The position numbers and the translations under genes were made by a program. The notes below the pieces were generated by a model. That model worked only from the letters and a program-made list of their open reading frames with translations, made no database searches and had not been told where the DNA came from. This document shows, in pieces, positions 9,669-19,234 of a stretch of DNA of 64,000 nucleotides. Position 1 is the first letter of the stretch. Each line of letters begins with the position of its first letter. Origin of the DNA: Croceivirga thetidis (GTDB lineage Bacteria > Bacteroidota > Bacteroidia > Flavobacteriales > Flavobacteriaceae); the NCBI RefSeq assembly GCF_012272815.1, contig NZ_JAAWWL010000001.1:388834-452833 (forward strand), given 5' to 3'.

Positions 9669-10391
9669 TTATTTAACTGCATTGATGACTTGACGAACAA
9701 CTTCTGAATCTGTTACTGCAACCTGATGCTCTTGTAAATGTTTTGCAGATGACATAGGTATTTTATGACTTACATTGACCACCTGGCCAAATTTTGAGCC
9801 TGACAAATGGATTGCAGAAAGACCAGCTTCTTTAAAAAGTAAAGCATTTGAAAGGTTGATTCCCCCGCCAGCCATCACTTGGACTTTTGACGTTTTTTCT
9901 TGAAGCTCTAACAACAGTTTTAGCGCGACATCTGCATTCGGTTGTTGACCAGAGGTTAGAACAGTATCCACACCCAATTCGTCTAATTCAGTAATGGCAT
10001 CATGTGGATTGACCACCCAATCAAATGCACGATGAAATGTGAATTTCATTGATTTGGCTGCTTCAATCAATTCTGCAGTTTGGTCTCGATGCACGTAAAA
10101 ATCCTTGGTCAATACGCCCGTCACAATACCATTTACGCCAATTTCCCTGCAAAAAGCTATGTTCGTCTTCATAACCTTCAATTCGGAATCAGAATAGCTA
10201 AAATGTCCGCCTCTAGGGCGAATTAAAACATGTATCGGGATTTCAAGTGCTTCCTTAACTAACTTTAAAAGTCCGTAAGATGGGGTCAAGCCTCCAACCC
10301 CGAGTTCTGAACAAAGTTCAATTCGGTCCGCGCCTGCCTTTTGGGCATTTAATGCTGATTCCAATGAGTTACAACAGACTTCTACTAGCAT
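9669..10391 (-). CDS. cutC: CutC family protein
   Basis: TIM-barrel protein of 240 residues, called a copper homeostasis protein although the biochemical role is unsettled. The N-terminus LVEVCCNSLESALNAQKAGA, followed by ADRIELCSELGVGGLTPS, VLIRPRGGHFSYS, FHRAFDW and MAGGGINLSNA, are the conserved CutC blocks. Length is normal. It is divergent from the glycosylasparaginase gene with 92 bp between start codons. Confidence 0.93.
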   Translation of the reverse strand: MLVEVCCNSLESALNAQKAGADRIELCSELGVGGLTPSYGLLKLVKEALEIPIHVLIRPRGGHFSYSDSELKVMKTNIAFCREIGVNGIVTGVLTKDFYVHRDQTAELIEAAKSMKFTFHRAFDWVVNPHDAITELDELGVDTVLTSGQQPNADVALKLLLELQEKTSKVQVMAGGGINLSNALLFKEAGLSAIHLSGSKFGQVVNVSHKIPMSSAKHLQEHQVAVTDSEVVRQVINAVK

Positions 10392-10483
10392 CCTATTAAT
10401 TTTTACACTCCTTCAGAGGCAGAAGTCCAAAGATAGGAGCATTCAGTTCAAATCGGTATCTTGAGTACAAATATTCCAACTAT

Positions 10484-11494
10484 ATGAACAGACGAAAATT
10501 CCTTAGAAATTCGAGCTTGGGTAGCGCAGGTTTGGCCACTGCCACAGTTTTGACATCTTGTAAAAATGAAACTGATAAAAGTATCGACAATACAAAAGAA
10601 GCAAACAAACCGATAGTGGTCTGCACTTGGGATTTCAAGAACGCCTCAGCCAAAGCATGGGAAGTATTGAATGGGGATGGCAATGCTTTAGATGCCGTGG
10701 AACAAGGAGTCCGGATAGAAGAGGCGGATGTTAGCAACGAAACGGTTGGCAAAGGTGGTCGGCCAGATAGAGATGGTAATGTGACCTTAGATGCTTGCAT
10801 TATGGATAAGGATGGAAACTGTGGCTCTGTGGTATACCTACAAAATATCGCTCACCCCATTTCGGTTGCACGCAGAGTAATGGAAGAAACACCGCATATC
10901 ATTCTAGCTGGAAAAGGTGCGGAACAATTTGCCTATGAACAAGGTTTTAAAAAAGAAGATTTACTTACAGAAAGCACCAGAGCGCAATATAAAGAATGGC
11001 TGAAAACCTCAAAATATGAAACCACCATTAATATCGAAAACCACGACACCATTGGCATGCTAGCTATTGATGGCAATGGTGATATTGCTGGCGCTTGCAC
11101 CACTTCTGGCATGGCATACAAGGTTGCCGGTCGAGTGGGTGATTCACCCATAATCGGTGCAGGCCTTTATGTTGACAACGAAGTTGGGGGAGCAACAGCA
11201 ACAGGAGTCGGAGAAGAAGTGATCCGGACTGTTGGCAGTTTTTTGATTGTAGAATTAATGCGACAAGGCAAAACTCCGCAAGAGGCCTGTGAAGAAGGAG
11301 TAAAGCGTATAATGAAAAAGAATGAAGGTCGGAAGGATTTTCAGATTGGTTTTCTGGCCATCAATAAAAATGGCGAAACTGGAGCCTATTGTGTTCATCC
11401 TGGATTTAGCTATCGTAAATATGACCCAACAGGTCATGAAAACGTTCCTTCTAATAGTTTCTATAAAAACACGGAGGACCACATAATTTCATGA
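10484..11494 (+). CDS. Exported glycosylasparaginase (N4-(beta-GlcNAc)-L-asparaginase)
   Basis: Ntn-hydrolase that cuts the bond between GlcNAc and Asn of N-glycosylated peptides; the classical bacterial enzyme comes from the flavobacterium Elizabethkingia. Of 336 residues, the N-terminus combines a twin-arginine-like RRKFL with a lipobox-like VLTSC (Cys near 26), so it is exported. HDTIGM contains Thr189, the autoproteolysis and catalytic residue, and GGRPDRDGNVTLDA and GEEVIRTVG are further family blocks. With the two neighbouring sulfatases it suggests scavenging of host or algal glycoconjugates. The gene is single and divergent from cutC. Confidence 0.93.
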   Translation: MNRRKFLRNSSLGSAGLATATVLTSCKNETDKSIDNTKEANKPIVVCTWDFKNASAKAWEVLNGDGNALDAVEQGVRIEEADVSNETVGKGGRPDRDGNVTLDACIMDKDGNCGSVVYLQNIAHPISVARRVMEETPHIILAGKGAEQFAYEQGFKKEDLLTESTRAQYKEWLKTSKYETTINIENHDTIGMLAIDGNGDIAGACTTSGMAYKVAGRVGDSPIIGAGLYVDNEVGGATATGVGEEVIRTVGSFLIVELMRQGKTPQEACEEGVKRIMKKNEGRKDFQIGFLAINKNGETGAYCVHPGFSYRKYDPTGHENVPSNSFYKNTEDHIIS

Positions 11495-11611
11495 TTGGTC
11501 ATTTTGTTGATTAGTCTTTAAAAATCACTCTTGATTCTGATTTCTTTTTACCTATTTTTAGTTTTGGTCATTCTGTGAAAATATCAAAGACCACATCCTA
11601 ACTTTAAAAAC

Positions 11612-14446
11612 ATGTCCGAACAAAAAAGACTTTTCCTTTTAGATGCTTATGCTCTGATTTTTCGTGGGTATTACGCACTGATAAAAAACCCTAGAATCAA
11701 CTCAAAAGGCATGGATACCTCTGCGATAATGGGTTTTGTCAATTCGCTTTTTGATGTCATTAAAAGGGAACAACCAGACCATCTTGCAGTTGCATTTGAC
11801 AAAGGGGGAAGTGTGGAACGTACTGAGCTTTTTGAAGATTATAAGGCAAACAGAGATGAAACCCCTGAGGCGATAAAAATCGCAGTGCCTTACATTCAAG
11901 AGATTCTTACGGCTATGAAAATTCCGGTTGTGGAATTGGAAGGTTACGAAGCCGACGACCTCATCGGTACTTTGGCCAAACAAGCGGAAAAAGAAGGCTA
12001 CAAAACCTTTATGGTAACCCCTGATAAGGATTTTGGACAGTTGGTCTCTGAGAACATTTTTATGTACCGCCCCGCTCGTATGGGCAATGGTATTGAAATA
12101 TGGGGCATACCCGAAGTACAAAAGCGATTTGGAGTGCAACGACCTGAACAGGTAATTGATTATCTCGGAATGATGGGTGATGCCAGTGACAACATACCAG
12201 GTCTGCCAGGAGTAGGTGATAAAACTGCAAAAAAGTTCTTGGAGCAGTTTGAGTCTATGGAAGGTTTACTTGCAAATACCGATCAGCTCAAGGGCAAAAT
12301 GAAAGAAAAAGTTGAGGCCAATGCAGATTTGGGCCGTTTATCGAGAAAACTTGCTGAAATAAAAATAGACTGCGATGTCACTTTCAATGCCGAAGATTTC
12401 GAAATGTGCGAGCCTGATGCTGCAGCTGTACAAAAGATTTTTGAAGATTTAGAGTTCAGGAGATTAAAAGAGCAATTCATTAAAATTTTCTCAGGTGAGG
12501 TAGAAACAACAACCCAAGTTACAAGTACCCCAACCGCAAAGCAAGAAGCCAAAGTAGCTGGCAGTGGTCAATTTACCTTATTTGGAGGTGACCCCTCAGA
12601 GGCTGCAGCGACAATTAAAGATGTCAACAGTAGAAAAACGATTAGTGATATTCCCCACTTCTATCAATTGGTTGAAGACGGCGTTGCCATGGACCTATTT
12701 TTAGAGAAATTAATGAGGCAAACTTCGGTTTGTTTTGATACTGAAACCACCTCAATTAATCCATTGGAGGCAAAATTGGTAGGAATTGCTTTCTCATGGT
12801 CGGCGGGCAAAGGTTTTTACGTGGCATTTCCTGAATCTATGGAAGCAGCATTGGAACGCATTGAAAAATTCCGTCCTTTCTTTGAAGCAGAGCATATTGA
12901 AAAGATTGGACAAAATCTTAAATATGATGTCAAGGTGCTTCAAAATTATAATGTACATGTAAAAGGTAAACTCTTTGATACGATGTTGGCTCACTACCTC
13001 ATCAATCCTGATATGCGTCATAATATGGATGTGCTTTCTGAAACCTATTTAAACTACACACCAGTATCCATAACTGAATTGATTGGTAAAAAGGGAAAGA
13101 ATCAATTGAGCATGCGCGACGTACCATTGGAGAAGCAGACCGAATATGCTGTTGAGGATGCTGATGTAACCTTTCAATTAGCACAACACTTTCGCCCTGA
13201 ACTATCCGAAGCCAAAACCGATAAATTGTTTGATGAAATTGAAGTTCCGTTGCTACGCGTATTGGCCGATATGGAGCGTGAAGGCATTAATTTGGATAAG
13301 GGTTTTTTGAACGAATTGTCAGTTGAATTGGATAAGGATATCAAATCCCTAGAATCAAAAATTTATGAGCAGGCAGGGGAAGAATTCAACATTGCCTCGC
13401 CTAGACAATTGGGTGAAATACTTTTTGGCAAGATGAATTTGGTCGACAAGCCAAAAAAAACCAAAACTGGTCAGTATTCCACGGCTGAAGACGTGTTGTC
13501 CTATTTAGCAAAAGATCACGAAATCATTCAGAACGTATTAGATTTCAGGGGACTTTCAAAACTCAAAAGCACATACGTAGATGCACTCCCAAACGAAGTT
13601 CAAAAAAACAGTGGTCGAGTTCATACCGATTATATGCAGACGGTAGCAGCCACAGGCAGGTTGAGTAGTAACAATCCTAATCTGCAAAACATTCCTATCC
13701 GCACTGAGCGCGGCAGGCAGGTGCGAAAAGCATTTATTCCAAGGGATAAAGACCATGTTTTACTTGCAGCAGATTATTCCCAAATAGAATTACGAATTAT
13801 TGCTGCTTTAAGTGAAGAAGACACGATGATTTCGGCCTTTAAAAATGGTGAGGACATTCATGCATCGACCGCTTCAAAAGTTTTTGACGTACCAATTGAC
13901 GAAGTCACACGTGAACAGCGTAGTAATGCAAAAACAGTAAATTTTGGAATCATTTATGGTGTTTCGGCTTTTGGATTGAGTAATCAAACAGATCTTAGCC
14001 GTGCAGAGGCCAAAGAACTCATCGACACCTATTACAAGACTTATCCTAAACTCAGAAATTATATGAGTGAACAAGTTGATTTCGCTAGGGATAATGGTTA
14101 TGTACAGACCGTTTTGGGTCGTCGTCGCTATTTAAAGGATATTAATGCAGGTAATCAAGTAGTGCGAGGAGCTGCGGAGCGAAACGCAGTGAACGCACCA
14201 ATTCAAGGTAGTGCCGCTGACATCATCAAAATAGCGATGATTAATATCCACAAAAAACTAGCTGAAGGGGAGTATAGGACTAAAATGCTACTTCAAGTAC
14301 ATGATGAATTGGTTTTTGATTGCTACAAACCAGAACTTGAAGAAATGAAGGAGCTTATAAAAAACGAAATGGAAAATGCCTACAAAATGGCGGTCCCATT
14401 AGATGTAGAAGTTGGTATTGGTGAAAATTGGTTAGAAGCACATTAA
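11612..14446 (+). CDS. polA: DNA polymerase I
   Basis: Repair and Okazaki-fragment polymerase, 944 residues. The 5'-nuclease domain occupies about 1-300 (LLDAYALIFRGYYAL, YEADDLIGTLA, GVGDKTAKKFL). The 3'-5' exonuclease domain keeps its catalytic motifs: D376xE (FDTETTS), NLKYDVKVL and YAVEDADVTF, so proofreading should be intact. Polymerase motifs A (LLAADYSQIELRI), B (RSNAKTVNFGIIYG) and C (LQVHDELVFD) are all present. It ends 11 bases before the sulfatase ATG, so the sulfatase may be partly co-transcribed. Confidence 0.98.
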   Translation: MSEQKRLFLLDAYALIFRGYYALIKNPRINSKGMDTSAIMGFVNSLFDVIKREQPDHLAVAFDKGGSVERTELFEDYKANRDETPEAIKIAVPYIQEILTAMKIPVVELEGYEADDLIGTLAKQAEKEGYKTFMVTPDKDFGQLVSENIFMYRPARMGNGIEIWGIPEVQKRFGVQRPEQVIDYLGMMGDASDNIPGLPGVGDKTAKKFLEQFESMEGLLANTDQLKGKMKEKVEANADLGRLSRKLAEIKIDCDVTFNAEDFEMCEPDAAAVQKIFEDLEFRRLKEQFIKIFSGEVETTTQVTSTPTAKQEAKVAGSGQFTLFGGDPSEAAATIKDVNSRKTISDIPHFYQLVEDGVAMDLFLEKLMRQTSVCFDTETTSINPLEAKLVGIAFSWSAGKGFYVAFPESMEAALERIEKFRPFFEAEHIEKIGQNLKYDVKVLQNYNVHVKGKLFDTMLAHYLINPDMRHNMDVLSETYLNYTPVSITELIGKKGKNQLSMRDVPLEKQTEYAVEDADVTFQLAQHFRPELSEAKTDKLFDEIEVPLLRVLADMEREGINLDKGFLNELSVELDKDIKSLESKIYEQAGEEFNIASPRQLGEILFGKMNLVDKPKKTKTGQYSTAEDVLSYLAKDHEIIQNVLDFRGLSKLKSTYVDALPNEVQKNSGRVHTDYMQTVAATGRLSSNNPNLQNIPIRTERGRQVRKAFIPRDKDHVLLAADYSQIELRIIAALSEEDTMISAFKNGEDIHASTASKVFDVPIDEVTREQRSNAKTVNFGIIYGVSAFGLSNQTDLSRAEAKELIDTYYKTYPKLRNYMSEQVDFARDNGYVQTVLGRRRYLKDINAGNQVVRGAAERNAVNAPIQGSAADIIKIAMINIHKKLAEGEYRTKMLLQVHDELVFDCYKPELEEMKELIKNEMENAYKMAVPLDVEVGIGENWLEAH

Positions 14447-14457
14447 GCCCAATTCAA

Positions 14458-15987
14458 ATGAGCCAAGGTTTTCAAATCTTTCTGTTTTTCTTGCTTGCAT
14501 TAAGTTTCAATGTCACGATTTTTTCACAGGAAAAAAGGCCGAATATCATTTATTTTTTAGCTGACGATTTAGGATATGGAGAAACAGGTACATACGGGCA
14601 AGAGAAAATAAGAACCCCAAATATCGATGCTTTGGCAGCATCGGGCATGAAATTTACCCAGCATTATTCAGCAGCCCCTGTTTGCGCCCCAGCACGCTAC
14701 ATGTTACTAACCGGTCAACATGCGGGCCATGCTTATATTCGAGGGAACGATGAATGGAATGAACGAGGTGATGTTTGGAATTACACCGCTATGTTCAAAG
14801 ATTCGTCACTCGAGGGACAACGACCAATACCAGCGGAAACGGTTACACTTGCAGAACTACTTAAAACCAAAGGTTACATTACAGGTATATTCGGAAAATG
14901 GGGATTGGGTGCCCCACAATCTAAAGGCGACCCCAACAACCAAGGTTTTGATGAATTCTATGGTTACAATTGCCAACGCCAGGCACATAATTTATACCCA
15001 AGTCATTTATGGCATAACCAGACAAAAGTGGTGCTTAACAACAAATTAATCGCCCCTCATCAAAAATGGGACAGTCTCAGCAATCCGAAGGGGAGTGGAT
15101 TTTTCGAGCAGTTTATTCAAAAAGATTATGCACCAACCTTAATACATGAAAAAGCACTTTCATTTATAAATAATCATAAGGAAGAATCCTTTTTCTTGTA
15201 TTACGCCTCACCCCTGCCACATTTACCCTTACAGGCTCCATCAGATTTGGTTGATGAATATAGAATAGTATTTGGTGAAGAAGAGCCATACATTGGCGAC
15301 AAGGGGTATTTTCCTTCAGAATACCCGCGTGCCACCTATGCCGCAATGATTACCCATTTAGACCAGCAATTGGGAGAATTGGTCGCCAAGTTGAAATCTT
15401 TGGGGCTTTTTGAAAACACCTTGATTATTTTCTCAAGCGATAATGGTCCAACGTATACCGGCGGTGTTGATTTTGATTTTTTTCAAAGTTCCAAGCCCTT
15501 TGAAAACGGCTATGGCAGAACTAAGGGGTTTGTTTATGAAGGTGGTATTCGCGTACCAATGATAGCAAATTGGCCCAGCAAAATAAAAGCAGGCACTACA
15601 ACAAATCACATTTCGGCTTTTTATGATGTGCTACCCACAATATGTGATGTAGTCAATATTGAAACACCTGATGAAATTGATGGTTTGAGTTTTCTACCGA
15701 CTTTATTGGGGAACAATCAACCTGAACATGAATTTCTCTATTGGGAGTTTCCTAGTTACAACGGCCAACAGGCTGTAAGAAAGGGTAAATGGAAAGGTAT
15801 CCGAAAGAATATTTTTGAGGGAAATCTGAATTTAGAACTTTATAATCTCGAAGAAGACGAGCAGGAACATACTGACGTATCAGAGAAATTTCCTGAAATC
15901 ATTGCACTAATGGAAGAAATTATGGGTCAACAGCATACGCAAGCATTAAATCCCAAATTTCATTTTAAAGAGCTGGGCGACAACTGA
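14458..15987 (+). CDS. Secreted sulfatase (formylglycine type)
   Basis: S1-type sulfatase of 509 residues, using the ATG at 14458; an in-frame TTG at 14428 lies inside polA and would spoil the signal peptide. A hydrophobic signal (ending near TIFSQ) precedes RPNIIYFLADDLGYGE, the first metal-binding Asp pair. The FGly modification site is CAPAR with Cys76, so activity needs an anaerobic-type or other maturase, none of which is in this window. FGKWGLG and IIFSSDNGP are further active-site blocks. It resembles arylsulfatase A/GalNAc-6-sulfatase relatives; the natural sulfated glycan is unknown. Confidence 0.93.
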   Translation: MSQGFQIFLFFLLALSFNVTIFSQEKRPNIIYFLADDLGYGETGTYGQEKIRTPNIDALAASGMKFTQHYSAAPVCAPARYMLLTGQHAGHAYIRGNDEWNERGDVWNYTAMFKDSSLEGQRPIPAETVTLAELLKTKGYITGIFGKWGLGAPQSKGDPNNQGFDEFYGYNCQRQAHNLYPSHLWHNQTKVVLNNKLIAPHQKWDSLSNPKGSGFFEQFIQKDYAPTLIHEKALSFINNHKEESFFLYYASPLPHLPLQAPSDLVDEYRIVFGEEEPYIGDKGYFPSEYPRATYAAMITHLDQQLGELVAKLKSLGLFENTLIIFSSDNGPTYTGGVDFDFFQSSKPFENGYGRTKGFVYEGGIRVPMIANWPSKIKAGTTTNHISAFYDVLPTICDVVNIETPDEIDGLSFLPTLLGNNQPEHEFLYWEFPSYNGQQAVRKGKWKGIRKNIFEGNLNLELYNLEEDEQEHTDVSEKFPEIIALMEEIMGQQHTQALNPKFHFKELGDN

Positions 15988-16054
15988 TACAAACAGGTAT
16001 TACCCTGCGTTTTTCGTCCTAATAATCCCTAAATTAATTTTCCAAAAAATAAAA

Positions 16055-16076
16055 AAGGCACCTGAAAAGGTGCCTT
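16055..16076 (-). terminator. Intrinsic terminator
   Basis: Stem AAGGCACC / GGTGCCTT with loop TGAAAA. On the minus strand it is followed by TTTTTTATTTTTT, so it ends the two-gene unit running from 16851 to 16098. Confidence 0.85.
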
Positions 16077-16097
16077 ATCGCTCGTTTTTAATTTGAA

Positions 16098-16277
16098 TTA
16101 AAAACCCAATGCCAATTTGAATCTTGATTTTATTGTTTTCTTTTTAGCGGCTTTTTTTGATGCTTCTCTCTCGGCATGTATAAACAAATCGATTGAAAAA
16201 GGATAAGTCTGCCACATGCTCGGATAATATCTTTGATTATTCTTCATATTTATACGTTTAGTAGATATTCCTTTCAT
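16098..16277 (-). CDS. Small basic protein, 59 aa, unknown function
   Basis: The frame runs from ATG at 16277 to TAA at 16098 and starts 19 bases after the stop of the 184-residue gene on the same strand. A strong terminator follows it by 21 bases, which supports it as a real cistron. The N-terminal part, NNQRYYPSMWQTYPFSIDLF, repeats the pattern that opens the upstream gene. The C-terminal half is Lys/Ala-rich and strongly basic, with no signal peptide or membrane segment. I do not recognise a family. An inner Met at residue 11 is an alternative start. Confidence 0.65.
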   Translation of the reverse strand: MKGISTKRINMKNNQRYYPSMWQTYPFSIDLFIHAEREASKKAAKKKTIKSRFKLALGF

Positions 16278-16296
16278 TTAATTTTTGAGGCTATAA

Positions 16297-16851
16297 TTAA
16301 TAGCCTCTGGCCAATCGAGGTCTTTGGTTGCCCTCTTTTCTAAATAAATCGGTTATACTCTTGAAATAGCTGCTCAATTTGAATGGGGCAAAATCAAACC
16401 AAAACTTTAATTCTAAAGGCTGACTCCCATCAATGATTAGGTTGTTTTCTATTGTAAAATCCAAATGGTCATAAGAGAATACGTCTTCGACCAAACCATC
16501 ATTATAGGTGAACTTATTTTCTTTATTCAAATAAAAACGAAAGGTTGTATACGTTCCAGAATTTAGGTTTACACTTTTTCTTGATCGTAGAAAATTACCT
16601 GATGCCATGCCTTGAATTTTCAATGCACTTTGACCTGGAAAGTCTAAAATATGATGTTCATTGCCATGAATATCAAATGCGGCAAATCTGTTAATATTCA
16701 ATTCCATTTCAGAAACCCCAAGTTCTGCTACCATCTGGTTATTTAGTATCACTTCTTTGATACGTCTACCGTTTATGTCACCCTGAGCTAAAAAACCGAA
16801 GTTAAATGGCATTGGTGACCAAATAGTGGGATAAAATGTCTGTTTTTTCAT
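16297..16851 (-). CDS. Uncharacterised 184-aa protein, beta-rich (DUF4382-like appearance)
   Basis: No family is recognised with confidence. The protein opens with MKKQTFYPTIWSPMPFNFGF, matching the YPxxWxxxPF motif of the next gene. The middle looks all-beta, with alternating blocks such as INRFAAFDIHGNEHHI, NLNSGTYTTFRFYLN and PLELKFWFDFAPF; the order (helix-poor strands, then SGTYTTFRFYL, then an extended LKF strand) is reminiscent of DUF4382 lipoproteins, but the lipoprotein signal is absent. The C-terminus is basic (RKEGNQRPRLARGY). It is the first gene of a two-gene unit flanked by two sulfatase genes on the other strand. Confidence 0.7.
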   Translation of the reverse strand: MKKQTFYPTIWSPMPFNFGFLAQGDINGRRIKEVILNNQMVAELGVSEMELNINRFAAFDIHGNEHHILDFPGQSALKIQGMASGNFLRSRKSVNLNSGTYTTFRFYLNKENKFTYNDGLVEDVFSYDHLDFTIENNLIIDGSQPLELKFWFDFAPFKLSSYFKSITDLFRKEGNQRPRLARGY

Positions 16852-17071
16852 AACACCGTATTTAAAATACGATGCAAAATTCCGATGGTTTTAAAATGCC
16901 AACATCGATAGAATTATCCAATTTCTATGGTATTTTACCCCGAAAAGGTGATTTTAAGACTTCTTTTGGATAAATAATTTCTAATCAGCCAATTATGGTC
17001 ACCATTTTAAGCAAGCTCAAAATAAATTACTACAATCTGTTTCTTATTTTAGTATAAGTTAAAATTCAGGT

Positions 17072-18763
17072 GTGAGGCATTTAGTTCTTGGGGTATTATT
17101 CCTTTTATTAGTTTTTGGTTGCGACGAAAAAAAAGCGGAGGTTTCTGACAAAGATTTAACCCTTGCACCTAACCCAACTCTAAGTTTTAAACCCAATATT
17201 CTTTGGATAGTAGCGGAAGATATGAGTCCTACTATTCCATCTTTCGGAGACAGTACTATAGTGACCCCTCACCTCAATTGGCTCGCAAAAGAAGGTGTTT
17301 GCTACGATAATTTCTTTAGCCCACACCCCGTTTGCTCACCTGCTAGGGCTTCAATTATTACAGGAATGTATGCCAATAGTATTGGAGCGAGTCACATGCG
17401 TACTGGCCCATGGATGCACGAAAATTTACCAAAACACATCATAAAAGGATATAAATCCCTTCCAGAGGAAAACATTCCTTATGAAGCAGTGCCCCCAAGT
17501 GATGTTCGAATGTTCACAGAATATCTTCGCCAAGAAGGATACTATTGTACCAATAATGCCAAGGAAGATTATCAGTTTATAAAAACGATGACGGCTTGGG
17601 ATGAAAGTAGTGGAAACGGACATTGGAGAAATCGACCTCCAAACAAACCTTTTTTCTCCGTTTTCAATATTGGGGTGACCCATGAATCCCAAATATGGGC
17701 AAAAGCCCTGGATTCCCTATGGGTTGAAGATGACGCGGAAGTCCCTGTTCCACCATATTTGCCGAATACCAAAGTAGGTCAAAAGGATGTAAGAAGAATG
17801 TACTCGAACATTCTTGAAATGGATGAAAAAGTAGGCTCTATTTTGGCAGGACTGAAAGAAGATGGACTTCTAGACAGTACCATTGTTGTTTGGTATACCG
17901 ATCATGGCGGACCATTACCACGACAAAAGAGATTGCTTTATGAAGGCGGAGTAAAGGTTCCCATGATTATTCGATTTCCTGATAAACAATTTTCTGGCGA
18001 ACGAGATTCACGACTTATCAGTTTTATTGATTTGGCGCCCACAACACTTTCATTAGCAGGAATTAATCCCCCAAGTCACATACAGGGCAAAGCATTCTTA
18101 GGTGAGTATATGCGGAAAACAGAACCTGAATTTGTATTTGGAGCTGCAGACCGATTTGATGAATTCTCAGATAAGATTCGTTCCGTTCGGGATAAACAAT
18201 TTAAGTACATCAAGAATTACGAGCTTGATAAACCAGTATATGCAGATGTGGCTTATAGAAAGAACATGCCCATAATGCAAGAATTACTGCGTTTGAAAAA
18301 AGAGAATAAACTCACGGCGGCACAAGCGCTATGGTTCAAAAATCCAAAACCAAAAGAGGAACTCTACGATTTAAATGCTGACCCATTCGAACTGAAAAAT
18401 CTGGCGGGAGATGAGGCTTTCAGTGAAAGATTACTTAAAATGCGGAAAGCATGTGAAGATTGGGTAATCGCAATAAATGACCAAGGGCTGCTAAACGAAC
18501 AGGACCTTATCGCCGAATTTTGGCCGGGCGGGGTACAACCGATAACAGCAATACCGAAATTTCAAATCGTGAGTGGTCAACTTGAAATTTCATGTGACAC
18601 TAAAGGAGCATCAATAGGATATCGTATGAAAAACGATTCAATCAACGGTTGGAAAATATATGAAGCACCTCTAAAGGATACTGGGAATCATGAAATTGAA
18701 GCCATTGCACATAGATTAGGATTCGAAAGGAGTGAAGTAGTCGAATATTCAGGTCAAGAATAA
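17072..18763 (+). CDS. Sulfatase lipoprotein with C-terminal HEX-like beta domain
   Basis: Sulfatase of 563 residues starting with GTG at 17072, which gives a lipoprotein signal with the lipobox LVFGC (Cys near 17) and so a membrane-anchored periplasmic or surface enzyme. KPNILWIVAEDMSPTIPSFG supplies the metal-binding acidic residues, and the FGly site is CSPAR with Cys88. WYTDHGGPLPRQK is the second metal-site block. The last about 80 residues (SGQLEISCDTKGASIGYRM onward) look like the chitobiase/beta-hexosaminidase C-terminal domain found in sulfatases of this group. Its 3' end overlaps the convergent marR gene by 10 bp. Confidence 0.92.
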   Translation: MRHLVLGVLFLLLVFGCDEKKAEVSDKDLTLAPNPTLSFKPNILWIVAEDMSPTIPSFGDSTIVTPHLNWLAKEGVCYDNFFSPHPVCSPARASIITGMYANSIGASHMRTGPWMHENLPKHIIKGYKSLPEENIPYEAVPPSDVRMFTEYLRQEGYYCTNNAKEDYQFIKTMTAWDESSGNGHWRNRPPNKPFFSVFNIGVTHESQIWAKALDSLWVEDDAEVPVPPYLPNTKVGQKDVRRMYSNILEMDEKVGSILAGLKEDGLLDSTIVVWYTDHGGPLPRQKRLLYEGGVKVPMIIRFPDKQFSGERDSRLISFIDLAPTTLSLAGINPPSHIQGKAFLGEYMRKTEPEFVFGAADRFDEFSDKIRSVRDKQFKYIKNYELDKPVYADVAYRKNMPIMQELLRLKKENKLTAAQALWFKNPKPKEELYDLNADPFELKNLAGDEAFSERLLKMRKACEDWVIAINDQGLLNEQDLIAEFWPGGVQPITAIPKFQIVSGQLEISCDTKGASIGYRMKNDSINGWKIYEAPLKDTGNHEIEAIAHRLGFERSEVVEYSGQE

Positions 18764-19194
18764 TTCTCCCCTATTTGTTCCAATACCCTTAAAAAGTTCT
18801 CAAATTCGTTGGCATCCAAGTTTTTTATGGCATTTTTTCGTAGTCTTTTAGCTTCTGGCAAAACAGTCTCAATAAGCTGGTGACCCTCTTTAGTGAGTTC
18901 TATTTTAAAGCGCTTTTGATCCCCTTCGAATCGAGTTTTTTGCAACCAACCTTTTCGCTCCAATCCCCCGATAACCCTCGAAATTGTAGCGCGATTCCTA
19001 AAATTGGACTGAACTATTTCTCGCTGCGAAGCATCTTCACCCATCTCATAAACTTGATGTAGAATTACCCATTGTTCAATGGTCATATCCACACCTAATT
19101 CTTCAAATGTTCGCAGGTAAGCTTCTTGAATTTTACGTAACACCAAATCTAGGTGCAACCCTATTCCCTGTATTTCGTCAATTTGATTCAGCAA
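18754..19194 (-). CDS. MarR family transcriptional regulator
   Basis: Winged-helix DNA-binding repressor-type protein of 146 residues. Recognition region: QREIVQSNFRNRATISRVIG, then the wing KTRFEGDQKRFKIELTKEG. The start is a TTG at 19194, as no ATG precedes it. It is divergent from the tyrosine-degradation operon with 99 bp between starts, and a 15-bp palindrome in that interval overlaps promoters on both strands. Regulation of the operon, and autoregulation, by a tyrosine-pathway intermediate is inferred. Confidence 0.9.
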   Translation of the reverse strand: MLNQIDEIQGIGLHLDLVLRKIQEAYLRTFEELGVDMTIEQWVILHQVYEMGEDASQREIVQSNFRNRATISRVIGGLERKGWLQKTRFEGDQKRFKIELTKEGHQLIETVLPEAKRLRKNAIKNLDANEFENFLRVLEQIGENYS

Positions 19195-19234
19195 TTTTTA
19201 CCTAAAATTTTATTTCTAAAATGTTTTCGTGTTC

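Noticed and set aside
14428..14457. Upstream TTG start for the first sulfatase
   Set aside because: It lies within polA and puts polar residues before the signal peptide; ATG at 14458 fits better.
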